This document shows, piece by piece, positions 1-8,617 of a stretch of 64,000 nucleotides of DNA. Every line of letters begins with the position of its first letter. Position 1 is the stretch's first letter. Made by a program: the position numbers and the translations under genes. The DNA is from Flavobacterium sp. 9R (lineage in GTDB: Bacteria; Bacteroidota; Bacteroidia; Flavobacteriales; Flavobacteriaceae): NCBI RefSeq assembly GCF_902506345.1, contig NZ_LR733413.1:2381893-2445892 (forward strand), written 5' to 3'. The notes under the pieces are model-generated. The model searched no databases and was not told where the DNA came from. It saw nothing but the letters and a program-made list of their open reading frames with translations.

Positions 1-350
1 TCACCTTTTGGACCTTGAGGACCAACAGCGCCATCTATTCCGTTTGCTCCAGCAGAACCTTGTGGACCTGTTGCTCCTGTATCTCCTTTTGGACCTTGTG
101 GACCAACAGCGCCATCTATTCCGTTTGCTCCAGTAGGGCCTTGAGGACCTGTTGCCCCAGTGTCTCCTTTTGGACCTTGTGGACCAACAGCGCCATCTAT
201 TCCATTTGCTCCTGCGGGGCCTTGAGGACCTGTTGCCCCAGTGTCACCTTTTGGACCTTGAGGACCAACAGCGCCATCTATTCCGTTTGCTCCTGCGGGC
301 CCTTGAGGACCTGTTGCTCCAGTGTCACCTTTTGGACCTTGAGGACCTGT
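1..350 (-). repeat. 81-bp tandem repeat coding Gly-X-Y triplets
   Basis: Units begin at 325, 244, 163, 82 and 1 with a period of exactly 81 bp (27 codons, nine Gly-X-Y triplets). They differ at a few positions (for example tcacc or tctcc at the unit start). The array continues beyond the left edge. Near-identical in-frame units of this kind are expected to change copy number by slippage or recombination. Confidence 0.93.
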
Positions 351-743
351 AGGTCCAGCTGCTAAATTGATTGTAACTGGATCATTCAATTCATTTACAT
401 AGGTAAAAGTACCATTTCCATTATCGACCATAGTTGTAATGGTTTCTGCTTTTTGTTCTCCTAGATTAATCCATCGATTGGAAAACCAATAATAAAATCC
501 TGGTTGTAATTGACTATTACTGGTTGTATTAAAAACTAATAAACCATTAACATTACCTTTTTCGATTGTAGATTGATCGGTTGTACTTTGTAGGCCCACT
601 CTTGGTATGAGAACCCCTGCTTTGGTAGCGGAAACATCCAATATTGTCGAAGGATTAGGTGTTGTCGTCCCAATACCAACCTGAGCTTGAATTGTTCCAA
701 AAACAAAAAAAAGTAAAAGTACTTTTATTACATTAGCATTCAT
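1..743 (-). CDS. Collagen-like repeat surface protein, 3' end outside window
   Basis: The gene reads leftwards off the window edge, so only its N-terminal 247 residues are visible. It starts with a signal peptide ([20 protein letters not shown]). About 110 residues follow of the type common at the start of Bacteroidota surface proteins ([17 protein letters not shown], then GLLVFNTT and [10 protein letters not shown]). From about residue 130 it consists of Gly-X-Y triplets such as [19 protein letters not shown]. The triplets form an exact 27-residue (81-bp) unit whose boundaries fall at 325, 244, 163, 82 and 1. An ATG at 753 is followed at once by a stop, so 743 is the start. It is likely an exported, cell-surface collagen-like protein. 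Its role is unknown and its C-terminus cannot be seen. Confidence 0.85.
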   Translation of the reverse strand, partial: MNANVIKVLLLFFVFGTIQAQVGIGTTTPNPSTILDVSATKAGVLIPRVGLQSTTDQSTIEKGNVNGLLVFNTTSNSQLQPGFYYWFSNRWINLGEQKAETITTMVDNGNGTFTYVNELNDPVTINLAAGPTGPQGPKGDTGATGPQGPAGANGIDGAVGPQGPKGDTGATGPQGPAGANGIDGAVGPQGPKGDTGATGPQGPTGANGIDGAVGPQGPKGDTGATGPQGSAGANGIDGAVGPQGPKG

Positions 744-768
744 ATTACTACATTTAAATCTTTAAATA

Positions 769-1308
769 TCAATATTTTTTACTCCAAATTTTGCTTATAG
801 TGAGCGTTAATCCCCAAGAATTATAATAGTTCCATTTGTTATCCCAAACCAAAGCTCCTCCTATTTCCCAATTTCCTGGAAGATGCCAGCCATACTCCAC
901 TCCTAAACGAGTTAAAGTCAATGTTTTTTCATGCGCAATCTCAGCTCCAACTCCACCGATAAATGACCAATGCTTACCCGGTTTGTAAATACCAACAGGA
1001 ACTACAGCCAAAGGATAACTACGTTCAAGCAACTCACTACCACCATGTTCAATTTTAAAAGATTCTAAAATGATATCGTTTTGTAAGCCTATGGCCCAAG
1101 TATTGGATAACCAGTAATCATAATTCAAAGTAAATGAGGGAACGGCCAACCATTCGGTTTTTCCATCTACTTCACCTTCGGAAAGGTGGGAGTGTCCTAT
1201 ACCGAAAGTAAGACGATGACTGCCTTTACTTCCATGATGGTCCTCATTTTGACTGTAGGCTATAAGTCCAACAAGAGCAATGACTAAGTATATTTTGTTA
1301 AAATTCAT
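769..1308 (-). CDS. Putative outer-membrane beta-barrel protein
   Basis: A 179-residue protein with an N-terminal signal peptide (about residues 1-20, ending IAYSQ), then a His-rich stretch (NEDHHGSKGSH). The rest alternates polar and aromatic residues as in transmembrane beta strands (TFGIGHSHL, FTLNYDYWLS, FIGGVGAEIAHE, EYGWHLPGNWEIGGALVW, WGLTLTISKIW). It is probably an outer-membrane protein of unknown function. The collagen-like gene starts only 25 bp downstream and the 140-residue secreted protein lies 26 bp upstream, so the three may be co-transcribed. I do not recognise a named family. Confidence 0.6.
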   Translation of the reverse strand: MNFNKIYLVIALVGLIAYSQNEDHHGSKGSHRLTFGIGHSHLSEGEVDGKTEWLAVPSFTLNYDYWLSNTWAIGLQNDIILESFKIEHGGSELLERSYPLAVVPVGIYKPGKHWSFIGGVGAEIAHEKTLTLTRLGVEYGWHLPGNWEIGGALVWDNKWNYYNSWGLTLTISKIWSKKY

Positions 1309-1334
1309 AATTTTTGATGTATTTGATTAAATAA

Positions 1335-1757
1335 TTAATTATCTGATCTTCTCCCTAATACTTCTACTTTTGCCTTTTTGGTAACCAAAAGAGCACCAAC
1401 AGAATCATATTCTAATTCTATCTTGCGCAATTTGTTGTTTCGCCCTGGAAGGGTAAAAGCTAATGAAGACATTCCTTTGGTTAATACACCCACTCCTCTT
1501 GCGTCAAATTCTTTTCGTTCTCCATCAGACATCTCTACTCTTACCTTCTTCAATTTTAAGGTACCTTGAATGCACTTTATTTTTATTTTGTCTACCTTCT
1601 TTTCATTACCAGAAGGCGTAACAACATCTTTATCCGATTTAAAAGCAATCATTTTTTCTGCTATTTTGATCCAATTCCCATCACTAGAGGATTGAGAAAA
1701 AACCATTGAACTTAGCATTAAAAAAATGAAAACGAATCCTATTTTTACTTTACCCAT
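1335..1757 (-). CDS. Small secreted protein, DUF2541-like
   Basis: A 140-residue protein with a clear signal peptide (residues 1 to about 21, ending SSMVFSQ). The mature part has the layout W-I-K-I-A-E-K, a central strand segment (KIKIKCIQGTLKLKKVRVEMSDGE) and a C-terminal segment ending KKAKVEVLGRR. This resembles small periplasmic proteins of the DUF2541 type, but the match is from memory and weak. No catalytic motif is visible. It sits 18 bp downstream of the META-domain lipoprotein on the same strand. Confidence 0.5.
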   Translation of the reverse strand: MGKVKIGFVFIFLMLSSMVFSQSSSDGNWIKIAEKMIAFKSDKDVVTPSGNEKKVDKIKIKCIQGTLKLKKVRVEMSDGERKEFDARGVGVLTKGMSSLAFTLPGRNNKLRKIELEYDSVGALLVTKKAKVEVLGRRSDN

Positions 1758-1775
1758 ACTTTTGAAATTTGTTTA

Positions 1776-2240
1776 TTATTTTCTTTCTAAGCGCATCACT
1801 GCAATATCTCCCATAATAAGATTTAACGTTTTCCCTTGATTTGTAACCGAATAGGCATTAACTTTTTTGAGTGTTTCCAAGAAAAGCTGTTCACCAGCCA
1901 TATCCGGACACATTTTACGCGTAGCCGCCAAAGCATCTGCTATCATAATTTTGTTGCCATCAATCGTGCATTTCCCGGTAAAATTGTTGCAACCAGTAAC
2001 ACCACCAATTCTATTTTCATAACTATTTATGGTTATTGATGGTTTTACTCTGAGATACAATTCACCAAAGGCTTTTGGTGTATTCATTATATAATTGGCT
2101 TCCCAAGTTCCATCGATTAAATTGCCTTTTAGAGTATTGGCTTTCTTTTTATCGGTTATATCCATGGTAGTAGTTTTGCTGGTATAACAAGAAGTAATGA
2201 GTATACTTGATAAAATAATTGTTGCGATTGATTTTTTCAT
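1776..2240 (-). CDS. META domain lipoprotein (HslJ-like)
   Basis: A 154-residue lipoprotein. I chose the ATG at 2240, because MKKSIATIILSSILITSC is a lipoprotein signal ending in the lipobox Cys18; the reading frame is open upstream to 2288 but that extension would block the signal. The mature part carries a META/HslJ domain: D-G-T-W-E-A, then the diagnostic GCNNFTGKCTIDGNKI, then TRKMCPDMAGEQLF, then LNLIMG. Family members are linked to motility, heat or antibiotic tolerance in other bacteria, with no fixed biochemical activity. It is likely anchored to the outer or inner membrane facing the periplasm. Confidence 0.8.
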   Translation of the reverse strand: MKKSIATIILSSILITSCYTSKTTTMDITDKKKANTLKGNLIDGTWEANYIMNTPKAFGELYLRVKPSITINSYENRIGGVTGCNNFTGKCTIDGNKIMIADALAATRKMCPDMAGEQLFLETLKKVNAYSVTNQGKTLNLIMGDIAVMRLERK

Positions 2241-2439
2241 ATATAAAAATTTTATTTTTTTATAGTTGTACATGGTATGCTCCGCCAATTCGCTTCGCTC
2301 GGCTAGTTTTTATTTATCGGTTTTTGTATGCAACAAACCTTTTGTTAATGGCGCTTTCATAATTCTTTGCTAAGTTGTATTGTTTTGTTTTGGAAATTCT
2401 TCTAGGAAGGAGCTTAATTTTTGGCTCTAACGAGCTTTT

Positions 2440-4185
2440 CTAGTTTTCTACTGGAAACATTTTTCCTTGAAACACTGTGGCCTTTACTTGAATATTTTTA
2501 AGATCGTCTATGGCAACCTGATAGGGATTTTTGTCCAAAAAGGTAAAAGTGGCTTCTTTGCCTACTTTAATACTTCCTATTTTGTCTTCCATTCGCCAGG
2601 AATAAGCAGCATTAATGGTAATCGCTTGAATTGCTTTATGGCGAGAAATGGCTAAATCGGGGCGAAATTGCTTACCGTCATCGGCTTTTCGAGTTACGGC
2701 ACACCAAACCAAATAGAGCGGATTAGATGGCGCCATAGGCAAATCAGAATGCAGCGAAATAGATACGCCTAATTTCTCTGCAGGACCAATGCGAACCATC
2801 GATTCAGCACGTTCTTGCCCCAATCCGTATTGGGAGAATTTTTCAGAAAATCCGGTAACATAATACGGATTGGCACTTACAATACAACCCAAGGCAGCCA
2901 ATTTTTTGACCTGCTCATCGGTTGAATTGGCAAAATGCACAATGACTGTTCTATGGTCTTTGCGTGGGTTTTCTTTCATACGTCTTTCGATACAGCCCAA
3001 CAGTACTTCAAGACCTTCGTCACCATTTACATGAATGTGTATCTGATAGCCTGCATCCCAAAACAACTTGGTTGCTTTCTCCATTAGTTCCGGTTTAAGC
3101 ATCCATTCGCCTTGATGTCCATCGGTGTATCCAGCTTTCATTTGCATCAATTGCGAAATAATAGATCCATCCATTAACAATTTTACTTGTTTGGGCAGAA
3201 AAAAAACTTTCCCTCCCTTTGGAAAAGTACTAAGCGTAGTCTCTGCCATCGCCAAGGCGCCATCGCCTTTTGACATATAAGTGGTGTTTCCTTCGGCAAT
3301 AAAAGTTGACAACATGGGTACATTGGCCTTATTAAGTTCATCATTGTATAATTTGGCTAGCGAGGCATCAAGTAGTGCGCCAGGTTCATTGTAGGCAGTA
3401 ACCCCATTATGATGCAGGTATTTTACCATTAAACCTACCCCTTCTTTCATTTTTTCGGGAGAAGCAAAATCGGCAAAGATTTTAGGCAACAAATAGACCA
3501 TAGCTCCATTTTCGTAAAAATGTCCTTTCTCAAAATTTATTTGTTTTCGGGCATCTTCTGGAGCTTTCGCCACTGCAGCTTCATCGATATCGTATTTTTT
3601 CAAAAAAGCTGAATTCACAAAAAACTCATGACAGGAGCGGTGCCAGATCGCAATAGGAATTGTTGCACTTACCTCGTCCAACATGCTTCGGGTAAGCGGA
3701 CCGTGCCATAACTGCTGGTATCCCCATGAATAAAAAACCCCTGTTTTGTCTTTTCGGTTGGCAAATTCATCTTTCAATTTGGCCATATACGCTTCGCGAG
3801 TCAAAGCAGCTTTGTATAATTTGGTTGGTGTTTGCCAATCTTCGGGTGCAATGGCGGGCATAGTCAAAAACAAAGCGCCCAATAAGGGATGCAAATGTTG
3901 CTCTATGAAACCCGGCATCATGGTCTGTCCTTTTAAGTCAATTTTTTGAAGATTTTTGTACTTTTTTTGAGCAGCTTTTAAACTACCAACAAAAACTATT
4001 TTAGTTCCCATCGTTACAACAGCCTCAGCTTTCTTTTCTTGTTTACCCTCCATAGTAATGATGTTGCCTCCATAATACAAGGTGGGAAGTTCGCCTTGAT
4101 TCGTTTGTTGTATTGGAGTTTTCGTTTTTGCGATACAAACTCCAAAAAATAACAGACCCGCGAGGGATAGAATCCAATTTTTCAT
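2440..4185 (-). CDS. Exported amidohydrolase family 3 protein (YtcJ-like)
   Basis: A 581-residue metal-dependent hydrolase with a signal peptide (MKNWILSLAGLLFFGVCIAK). The amidohydrolase-3 pattern is clear: YYGGNIITMEG near residue 40, the metal-binding H-x-H in GFIEQHLHP (H97, H99), a later IHIHVNGDEG with further metal-site histidines, SLHSDLP with the late Asp, and a C-terminal beta-sandwich tail (GKEATFTFLDKNP). Substrates of this family are varied (amides, ureas, hydantoin-like rings), so none can be named. It is one of three family-3 members in 8 kb. Unlike the other two it has no lipobox and may be soluble in the periplasm. Confidence 0.85.
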   Translation of the reverse strand: MKNWILSLAGLLFFGVCIAKTKTPIQQTNQGELPTLYYGGNIITMEGKQEKKAEAVVTMGTKIVFVGSLKAAQKKYKNLQKIDLKGQTMMPGFIEQHLHPLLGALFLTMPAIAPEDWQTPTKLYKAALTREAYMAKLKDEFANRKDKTGVFYSWGYQQLWHGPLTRSMLDEVSATIPIAIWHRSCHEFFVNSAFLKKYDIDEAAVAKAPEDARKQINFEKGHFYENGAMVYLLPKIFADFASPEKMKEGVGLMVKYLHHNGVTAYNEPGALLDASLAKLYNDELNKANVPMLSTFIAEGNTTYMSKGDGALAMAETTLSTFPKGGKVFFLPKQVKLLMDGSIISQLMQMKAGYTDGHQGEWMLKPELMEKATKLFWDAGYQIHIHVNGDEGLEVLLGCIERRMKENPRKDHRTVIVHFANSTDEQVKKLAALGCIVSANPYYVTGFSEKFSQYGLGQERAESMVRIGPAEKLGVSISLHSDLPMAPSNPLYLVWCAVTRKADDGKQFRPDLAISRHKAIQAITINAAYSWRMEDKIGSIKVGKEATFTFLDKNPYQVAIDDLKNIQVKATVFQGKMFPVEN

Positions 4186-4287
4186 AATGTAAACTTTTTA
4201 TAGATTAAACTTTTTGTATTAAAATCTCTTGTTTGATGTTGCTTTTTTATTTGTTGTTATTGGTACTTTCTTTTCCGTACGGTACCT

Positions 4288-4656
4288 TTAACTTTTAGCA
4301 TTCCAATTGACACCACTCATCAAGGCTTTTATGCCAGCCAGAAACCCCATCCCATTTAGTACAACACCTGCCCAACGCCATAATTCAGAAGGCCATAAGG
4401 AAGGATCTTGACTAAAAGCACCATAAACCGCATAGGCCGCCATTAAAGCCGCTAAACCCGACAATAGTAGATAGGGTATTTTTAACTTTTGATTGTAAAA
4501 AAACCAAAACAAAAAGGCAAATACGGCTGTCATAATTGCCACCGCCAATGAAGCGGTCGGACCAATGGGTCTTTCCCCTTGGGAAATTCGGTAAAGCCCG
4601 AGCCCATTCCAGGCTACGCAAAGGATGGACCAAAGAATTTGAAGTTTTAGAGTCAT
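4288..4656 (-). CDS. Small membrane protein, four predicted helices
   Basis: A 122-residue protein with four hydrophobic segments: residues about 5-22 (LWSILCVAWNGLGLY), 35-54 (AVAIMTAVFAFLFWFFY), 60-80 (IPYLLLSGLAALMAAYAVYG) and 92-112 (RWAGVVLNGMGFLAGI). There is no signal peptide and no catalytic motif. It sits between the first amidohydrolase (103 bp downstream) and the OMP-like protein (70 bp upstream) on the same strand. I do not recognise the family. Confidence 0.6.
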   Translation of the reverse strand: MTLKLQILWSILCVAWNGLGLYRISQGERPIGPTASLAVAIMTAVFAFLFWFFYNQKLKIPYLLLSGLAALMAAYAVYGAFSQDPSLWPSELWRWAGVVLNGMGFLAGIKALMSGVNWNAKS

Positions 4657-4726
4657 CGTTTATTTATTCAGAGTCAGAATATCCTATTTTTTACTGTTTC
4701 ACAGCTATACGATAATTTAGCGTTTT

Positions 4727-5512
4727 CTATTTAGGAAATAAAAAAACTAATGATCCTCTGAGTCCAAAATCACTGCGAATTGCCGATGGGGCAACGACAT
4801 TAAATTTTGGTCCAATGGCCAAACTCACTTTCTGTTTCCCAAAAGAAGTCAATCCTGAAAACATAGGGGCAAACCAAATGTTAGTTGTATTAGATTGCCA
4901 ATTTTGAGTCCATTCCAAATTTCCGGTAAGTCCAGCACCACTTTTCCAGTTGTAAGTTATAAACGGATTGACAAACATTTGACTTATATCCTCTCTAGAA
5001 TCACTGCCTGCAATGCTCCAAATTTGGTTAATTAAGGCTCCGTATGTCCACCCATTACTTTGCTTTAAGCCAACAACGGTAGGGCCTACACCCCACTTTT
5101 TTCCTGTTAAATAAGCATCGGTACCTGTAGGAAAAAGAAACACTGGACCAGCACCCCAAGTAAATCCATCTTTTGGTGTACTTGGAGAAAAAAATCCGCT
5201 CATTACTATATCCGCTAAGCCAGATTCTTGATTACTAACCCCACTAACATTGTACTGATTTACAATGGGGACAATTACACGAGAAATAAGATTCATTTTT
5301 TCGGAAATTTTTAAAGGAACTACTGGCTGAATGTTTAAGGTGTACCTTGATCCATTTAGCGTACCAATACCATGATCCAAATTATTTTGAAAGGGAAGAC
5401 TAATTAATGATGCGATTGGATTAGCCAACTTTTTGGCTAAATCATCTTGAGATTCTTGTCCGTAAGACAAAAAATTACATAATACAAGCGCTACTAAATA
5501 TTTAATCTTCAT
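4727..5512 (-). CDS. Outer-membrane transporter-like protein (often labelled neuromedin U)
   Basis: A 261-residue protein with a signal peptide (MKIKYLVALVLCNFLSYGQ). A start motif of this family follows: DLAKKLANPIASLISLPFQNN, then YTLNIQPVVPLKI, GLADIVMSGFFSP, WGAGPVFLFPTGTD and a C-terminal strand ending in Phe-Pro-Lys. Such proteins are often annotated as 'transporter' or 'neuromedin U' in Gram-negative genomes and are predicted outer-membrane barrels. Its place among exported hydrolases suggests passage of substrate or product, which is inference only. Confidence 0.65.
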   Translation of the reverse strand: MKIKYLVALVLCNFLSYGQESQDDLAKKLANPIASLISLPFQNNLDHGIGTLNGSRYTLNIQPVVPLKISEKMNLISRVIVPIVNQYNVSGVSNQESGLADIVMSGFFSPSTPKDGFTWGAGPVFLFPTGTDAYLTGKKWGVGPTVVGLKQSNGWTYGALINQIWSIAGSDSREDISQMFVNPFITYNWKSGAGLTGNLEWTQNWQSNTTNIWFAPMFSGLTSFGKQKVSLAIGPKFNVVAPSAIRSDFGLRGSLVFLFPK

Positions 5513-5624
5513 AATGTTGTGTGTTTAAGTTGTTAAAAATCAGCAACTTTTCTCATTTTTATACAACACGACCTGAAATTCTATAAAAAAATTTTTATAG
5601 TCTTTATCTCCGGTCGGGTAGTTA
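5513..5624. other. Intergenic, AT-rich, no gene
   Basis: There is no convincing ORF. A near-perfect AT palindrome lies at 5581-5600 (ctataaaaaaatttttatag), between the start of the outer-membrane protein gene and the amidohydrolase remnant. It could end transcription coming from the dehydrogenase on the minus strand, but it has almost no G+C in its stem. Confidence 0.4.
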
Positions 5625-5708
5625 CTATTTTTTGACATAAATTGTTTTACCTCTTTGATGGTTTCCATTTCTGTGCTTTCTTTTAAAAGTAATTGTGTCA
5701 ACTTTTAA
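5625..5708 (-). pseudogene. 3' remnant of an amidohydrolase family 3 gene
   Basis: On the minus strand this stretch reads LKVDTITFK, then (after a frame change) METIKE, then (frame restored) GKTIYVKK and a stop at 5625-5627. The intact neighbour at 6863 ends LKVDPITLKDIKVMQTIKEGKTVYTRK and the one at 8618 ends KVIETIKDGKTVFIKK, so the similarity is plain at both DNA and protein level. The 5' part of the gene is absent: similarity stops at 5708, where GC-rich sequence begins. I read it as what is left of a fourth tandem amidohydrolase. Confidence 0.75.
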
Positions 5709-5811
5709 TCCCGCCAATGGTTTAGAAGCATATCTGGCCAATTACATAGTTGAACGCTAAGCCACATGAGCGGCGGCAAAGAGTTTTGCTTACCATACTT
5801 TTTCATAACAA
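5709..5811. other. Spacer joining the GC-rich gene to the remnant
   Basis: About 100 bp between the dehydrogenase stop and the amidohydrolase remnant. It includes the locally GC-rich piece gccacatgagcggcggcaa. No ORF of useful length, no terminal inverted repeats and no target duplication were recognised. It probably came in with the dehydrogenase gene. Confidence 0.4.
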
Positions 5812-6801
5812 TCAATTTCGTTTCTTAGTACGGGATGCTCCTGCACCTACCTCGTTCATGGCTGCATCGAGCATTTCGATAAGCTGCTCCCTTGTATAGC
5901 TAAATTCCTGGTTATAGTTGAGCTGGGCCAGTTTGCGGATGTGGCTACGAAGCGCTACCTCCGCATCTCGCTGATTGGAAACAACCAGTGAGCGAGGCTT
6001 CGGAACGGGGTCGAGCAGCGCCGCAAAAATCGCACACACTACCCGGTCAGGACCTTCCTTTCCGTCCGGCAGGCGCAGTCTTTCCATATTTTGTTTCGCG
6101 GCTTCTTCAAAAGGTGATCCTGCGTAGGTTTGCCCTTTTGACTTCATTCTTTCGAAAGCAGTCTGACCTACTCCGGTCGCGAAATTTCCTGGCTCTATCG
6201 CACAAACCGTTACACCGAACTTCGCCATTTCACCGCGTAAGGATTCGGTGTAGGCTTCGACCGCGTGCTTGCTCATCGAATAGGGCCCGAGGAGCGGTGC
6301 ACCGAAGATTCCGGAAATGGAGCTGATATTGACAATGCGTCCTTTGGCTTCAACCAGCAGCGGCGCACAGGTCTTAGTCACTCGCCAAGGTCCTATTACA
6401 TTGGCATCCATAACGTATCGCAAGTCTTCTTCCGTGGTCTCGTTCAAAGGAAACAGGATCGCGACGCCAGCATTGTTGACCAAACCGTCGAGCTTGCGCC
6501 CATCGGCTTTGATTTTTGCTACGACGGCATCGACTTCAGCCTGCACGTTTACATCAAGCCGAACCGGGGTCACGTTTGCAAGTTTTCCCAGTGCATTGAG
6601 GTCCTCCATTTGGCGTGCTCCTGCATATATGTGATGTCCTTCCGAGGCGAGTCGCTCGGTCGTTGCACGACCAAAACCTGAACTAGCACCCGTGATCAGA
6701 AATGTCTTGGAGGTAGGTGCATTAGCTTGTTGCGGGGTCTGAGAGAAAACGGCGCTTAACGCAAGGCCGCAAAGGACTAAGGTAAGGAGTTTTACTTTCA
6801 T
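5812..6801 (-). CDS. Short-chain dehydrogenase with signal peptide, GC-rich
   Basis: A 329-residue classical SDR. The N-terminus looks exported (MKVKLLTLVLCGLALSAVFS, then QTPQQANAPT). The Rossmann signature TGASSGFG is at 37-44, NNAG at 109-112, and the active-site Ser (NISSISG) near 161. The catalytic pair Y174/K178 lies in YSMSK, followed by EPGNFATG. SDRs use NAD(P)(H), normally cytoplasmic, so a cleavable signal is odd; the segment may be retained as an anchor, or the protein may be exported with cofactor. Base composition is unlike its neighbours: 38 of 60 bases are G or C at 6241-6300, against 19 of 60 at 7201-7260. Recent transfer is likely. Substrate unknown. Confidence 0.88.
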   Translation of the reverse strand: MKVKLLTLVLCGLALSAVFSQTPQQANAPTSKTFLITGASSGFGRATTERLASEGHHIYAGARQMEDLNALGKLANVTPVRLDVNVQAEVDAVVAKIKADGRKLDGLVNNAGVAILFPLNETTEEDLRYVMDANVIGPWRVTKTCAPLLVEAKGRIVNISSISGIFGAPLLGPYSMSKHAVEAYTESLRGEMAKFGVTVCAIEPGNFATGVGQTAFERMKSKGQTYAGSPFEEAAKQNMERLRLPDGKEGPDRVVCAIFAALLDPVPKPRSLVVSNQRDAEVALRSHIRKLAQLNYNQEFSYTREQLIEMLDAAMNEVGAGASRTKKRN

Positions 6802-6862
6802 TATTTGTTCGTTTAGACTGCAAGTGAAGCACAGAATACCTGGTGCTTTTTCATTGTAATAT

Positions 6863-8593
6863 TTATTTACGTGTATAAACCGTTTTACCTTCTTTAATCG
6901 TTTGCATAACTTTAATGTCTTTCAAGGTTATTGGATCGACTTTTAAAGGATTTTTGTCTAAGACAACCAAATCAGCTAGTTTACCTTCTTTAAGTGAACC
7001 CTTACTATCTTCTTCAAAGAATTGATAGGCTCCCCAAATCGTTAAAGATTTTAATGCTTCATATGGTGTAAGTCTTTCTGACTCACCCATTACCGAACCA
7101 CTTCGACTCAAACGATTTACAGTAGTATACATAATCATCATCAGATTAGGTAAGGCAACTGGGGCATCGGTGTGGCTTGTGACCTTAACACCTTTATTTA
7201 GAGCTGTTTTGATAGGGCTAATTTGATTAGCCTTTTCAGATCCAATAATTTTTTTATACCAGTCCCCCCAATAAAAAGTATGCATCGGAAAAAATGAGCC
7301 AATGATTTTATATTTTTTGAGGCTATCAATTTGATTCATTCGAATTAATTGTCCATGAATTAAAGCCGTTCTTCGCTCTTTTGAACCTAATTTTCTCTCT
7401 ACTTTATCAAGTGCTCTGCACAGTTGGTCCATTGAAGCATCTGCATTACAGTGAATAGATAATTGCCAATTGTTGGAGTAAGCCTCGTTCACCACACGCT
7501 CTACCTCTTTATCCTCAGGAAGTGCCGGATATCCTTTGTAGGTTTTAGGCTGACCATCTGGTGGTAAGATATACGGAATCGTTCTCCAAGCTGTTCTGCC
7601 TTGCGGAGAGCCATCTAACGTTAGTTTTACGCCTTTAATTCTATAATGATTTTTATAGGTTTTAGAATTCCATTCGGTAGCCATAAGTTCTTTTGTAACG
7701 GTATAATCTACATCAGAATTAACATCTAGTTTGAACTTGCCTTTGTTGGCATAATCTACAAAAGTTTTATGATTGCCTACCATAGCTCTCCCTTCATTGG
7801 CAGTAGTATAGCCATAGCTAAGTGCTAATTCTTGTCCTTTATCCATATAGAAATCACCTAATTCTGGGGTTTCTGGTGTTAATATTTTAAGCATATTGGG
7901 TATAGATGCTAATTCTTCTAAAACGCCATTAGGTTCTTTAGATCCAGCAACTCTACGAATTAATCCACCACTAGGATCTTTTGTATCCTTGGTGATACCA
8001 ACTTTTTCTAAACCTTTAGAATTCATAACAGAAAAATGTCCCGAAATATGCACTGCAATAACAGGAATGTCTTTAGAAACCTTATCTAAATCATCCTTGG
8101 TTGGGAAGCGATTTTCTTTAAGCGCTGCGTCATCAAAACCCATTCCTACAATCCAACCATTGGTTTTGTCTACACCATTGACAGCATGCCATTCCTTTAG
8201 CGTTGCAATTAATGTGGGTATATCATCACACTTCCCATCTGGATTGGCCAATAAATTGGCCGTTACAGCTTGCGAACCAAAACTCGCAAAATGTGCATGA
8301 CCATCGACAAAGCCGGGCACTAAGGTTTGTCCTTTCAAATCGACCATACTATGGTCTTCGCCGGCCTGTTTCATGGCTTCGTCTTTACCACCCACAAAAG
8401 CAATTTTACCATCTTTCACTACCAATGCCTCAGCATAAGTAGGTTGATCGCCTTCCATGGTAATGATGTCGCCACCATAGTACATAGTCACATTTTCATT
8501 ACTCCCTTGGGTATTGTTTGCTGAAGTATTTTCACTTTTTTTGCATTGTAAAAACAAAAAAGTGATCAGTACTAATACTGCTACTTTTTTCAT
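6863..8593 (-). CDS. Amidohydrolase family 3 lipoprotein
   Basis: A 576-residue lipoprotein: signal MKKVAVLVLITFLFLQC with lipobox Cys17, then a Ser/Asn-rich linker to about residue 36. The catalytic domain has YYGGDIITMEGD, VVKDGKIAFVGG, the metal motif H-x-H in GFVDGHAHF (H99, H101), LSIHCNADASMD, ALIHGQLI, SHTDAPVALP and the C-terminal tail GKLADLVVLDKNPLKVD. Its N-terminal 100 residues are nearly the same as those of the next gene upstream (8618-10339), so the two are tandem duplicates. The gap is 24 bp and they are probably one operon. It likely hydrolyses an amide, urea or cyclic imide outside the cytoplasm; the exact substrate is not readable. Confidence 0.87.
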   Translation of the reverse strand: MKKVAVLVLITFLFLQCKKSENTSANNTQGSNENVTMYYGGDIITMEGDQPTYAEALVVKDGKIAFVGGKDEAMKQAGEDHSMVDLKGQTLVPGFVDGHAHFASFGSQAVTANLLANPDGKCDDIPTLIATLKEWHAVNGVDKTNGWIVGMGFDDAALKENRFPTKDDLDKVSKDIPVIAVHISGHFSVMNSKGLEKVGITKDTKDPSGGLIRRVAGSKEPNGVLEELASIPNMLKILTPETPELGDFYMDKGQELALSYGYTTANEGRAMVGNHKTFVDYANKGKFKLDVNSDVDYTVTKELMATEWNSKTYKNHYRIKGVKLTLDGSPQGRTAWRTIPYILPPDGQPKTYKGYPALPEDKEVERVVNEAYSNNWQLSIHCNADASMDQLCRALDKVERKLGSKERRTALIHGQLIRMNQIDSLKKYKIIGSFFPMHTFYWGDWYKKIIGSEKANQISPIKTALNKGVKVTSHTDAPVALPNLMMIMYTTVNRLSRSGSVMGESERLTPYEALKSLTIWGAYQFFEEDSKGSLKEGKLADLVVLDKNPLKVDPITLKDIKVMQTIKEGKTVYTRK

Positions 8594-8617
8594 AATTGAT
8601 TAATTATAGTTGCTATT

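Noticed and set aside
15..365. Plus-strand frames of 116 and 66 codons
   Set aside because: They are antisense readings of the collagen-like repeats; the minus strand has the signal peptide and Gly-X-Y pattern.
5581..5600. Terminator at the AT palindrome
   Set aside because: The stem has only one G-C pair at each end, too weak to call a terminator with confidence.
5988..6681. Three plus-strand frames over the dehydrogenase
   Set aside because: High G+C makes long chance frames; the minus strand encodes a complete SDR with all motifs.
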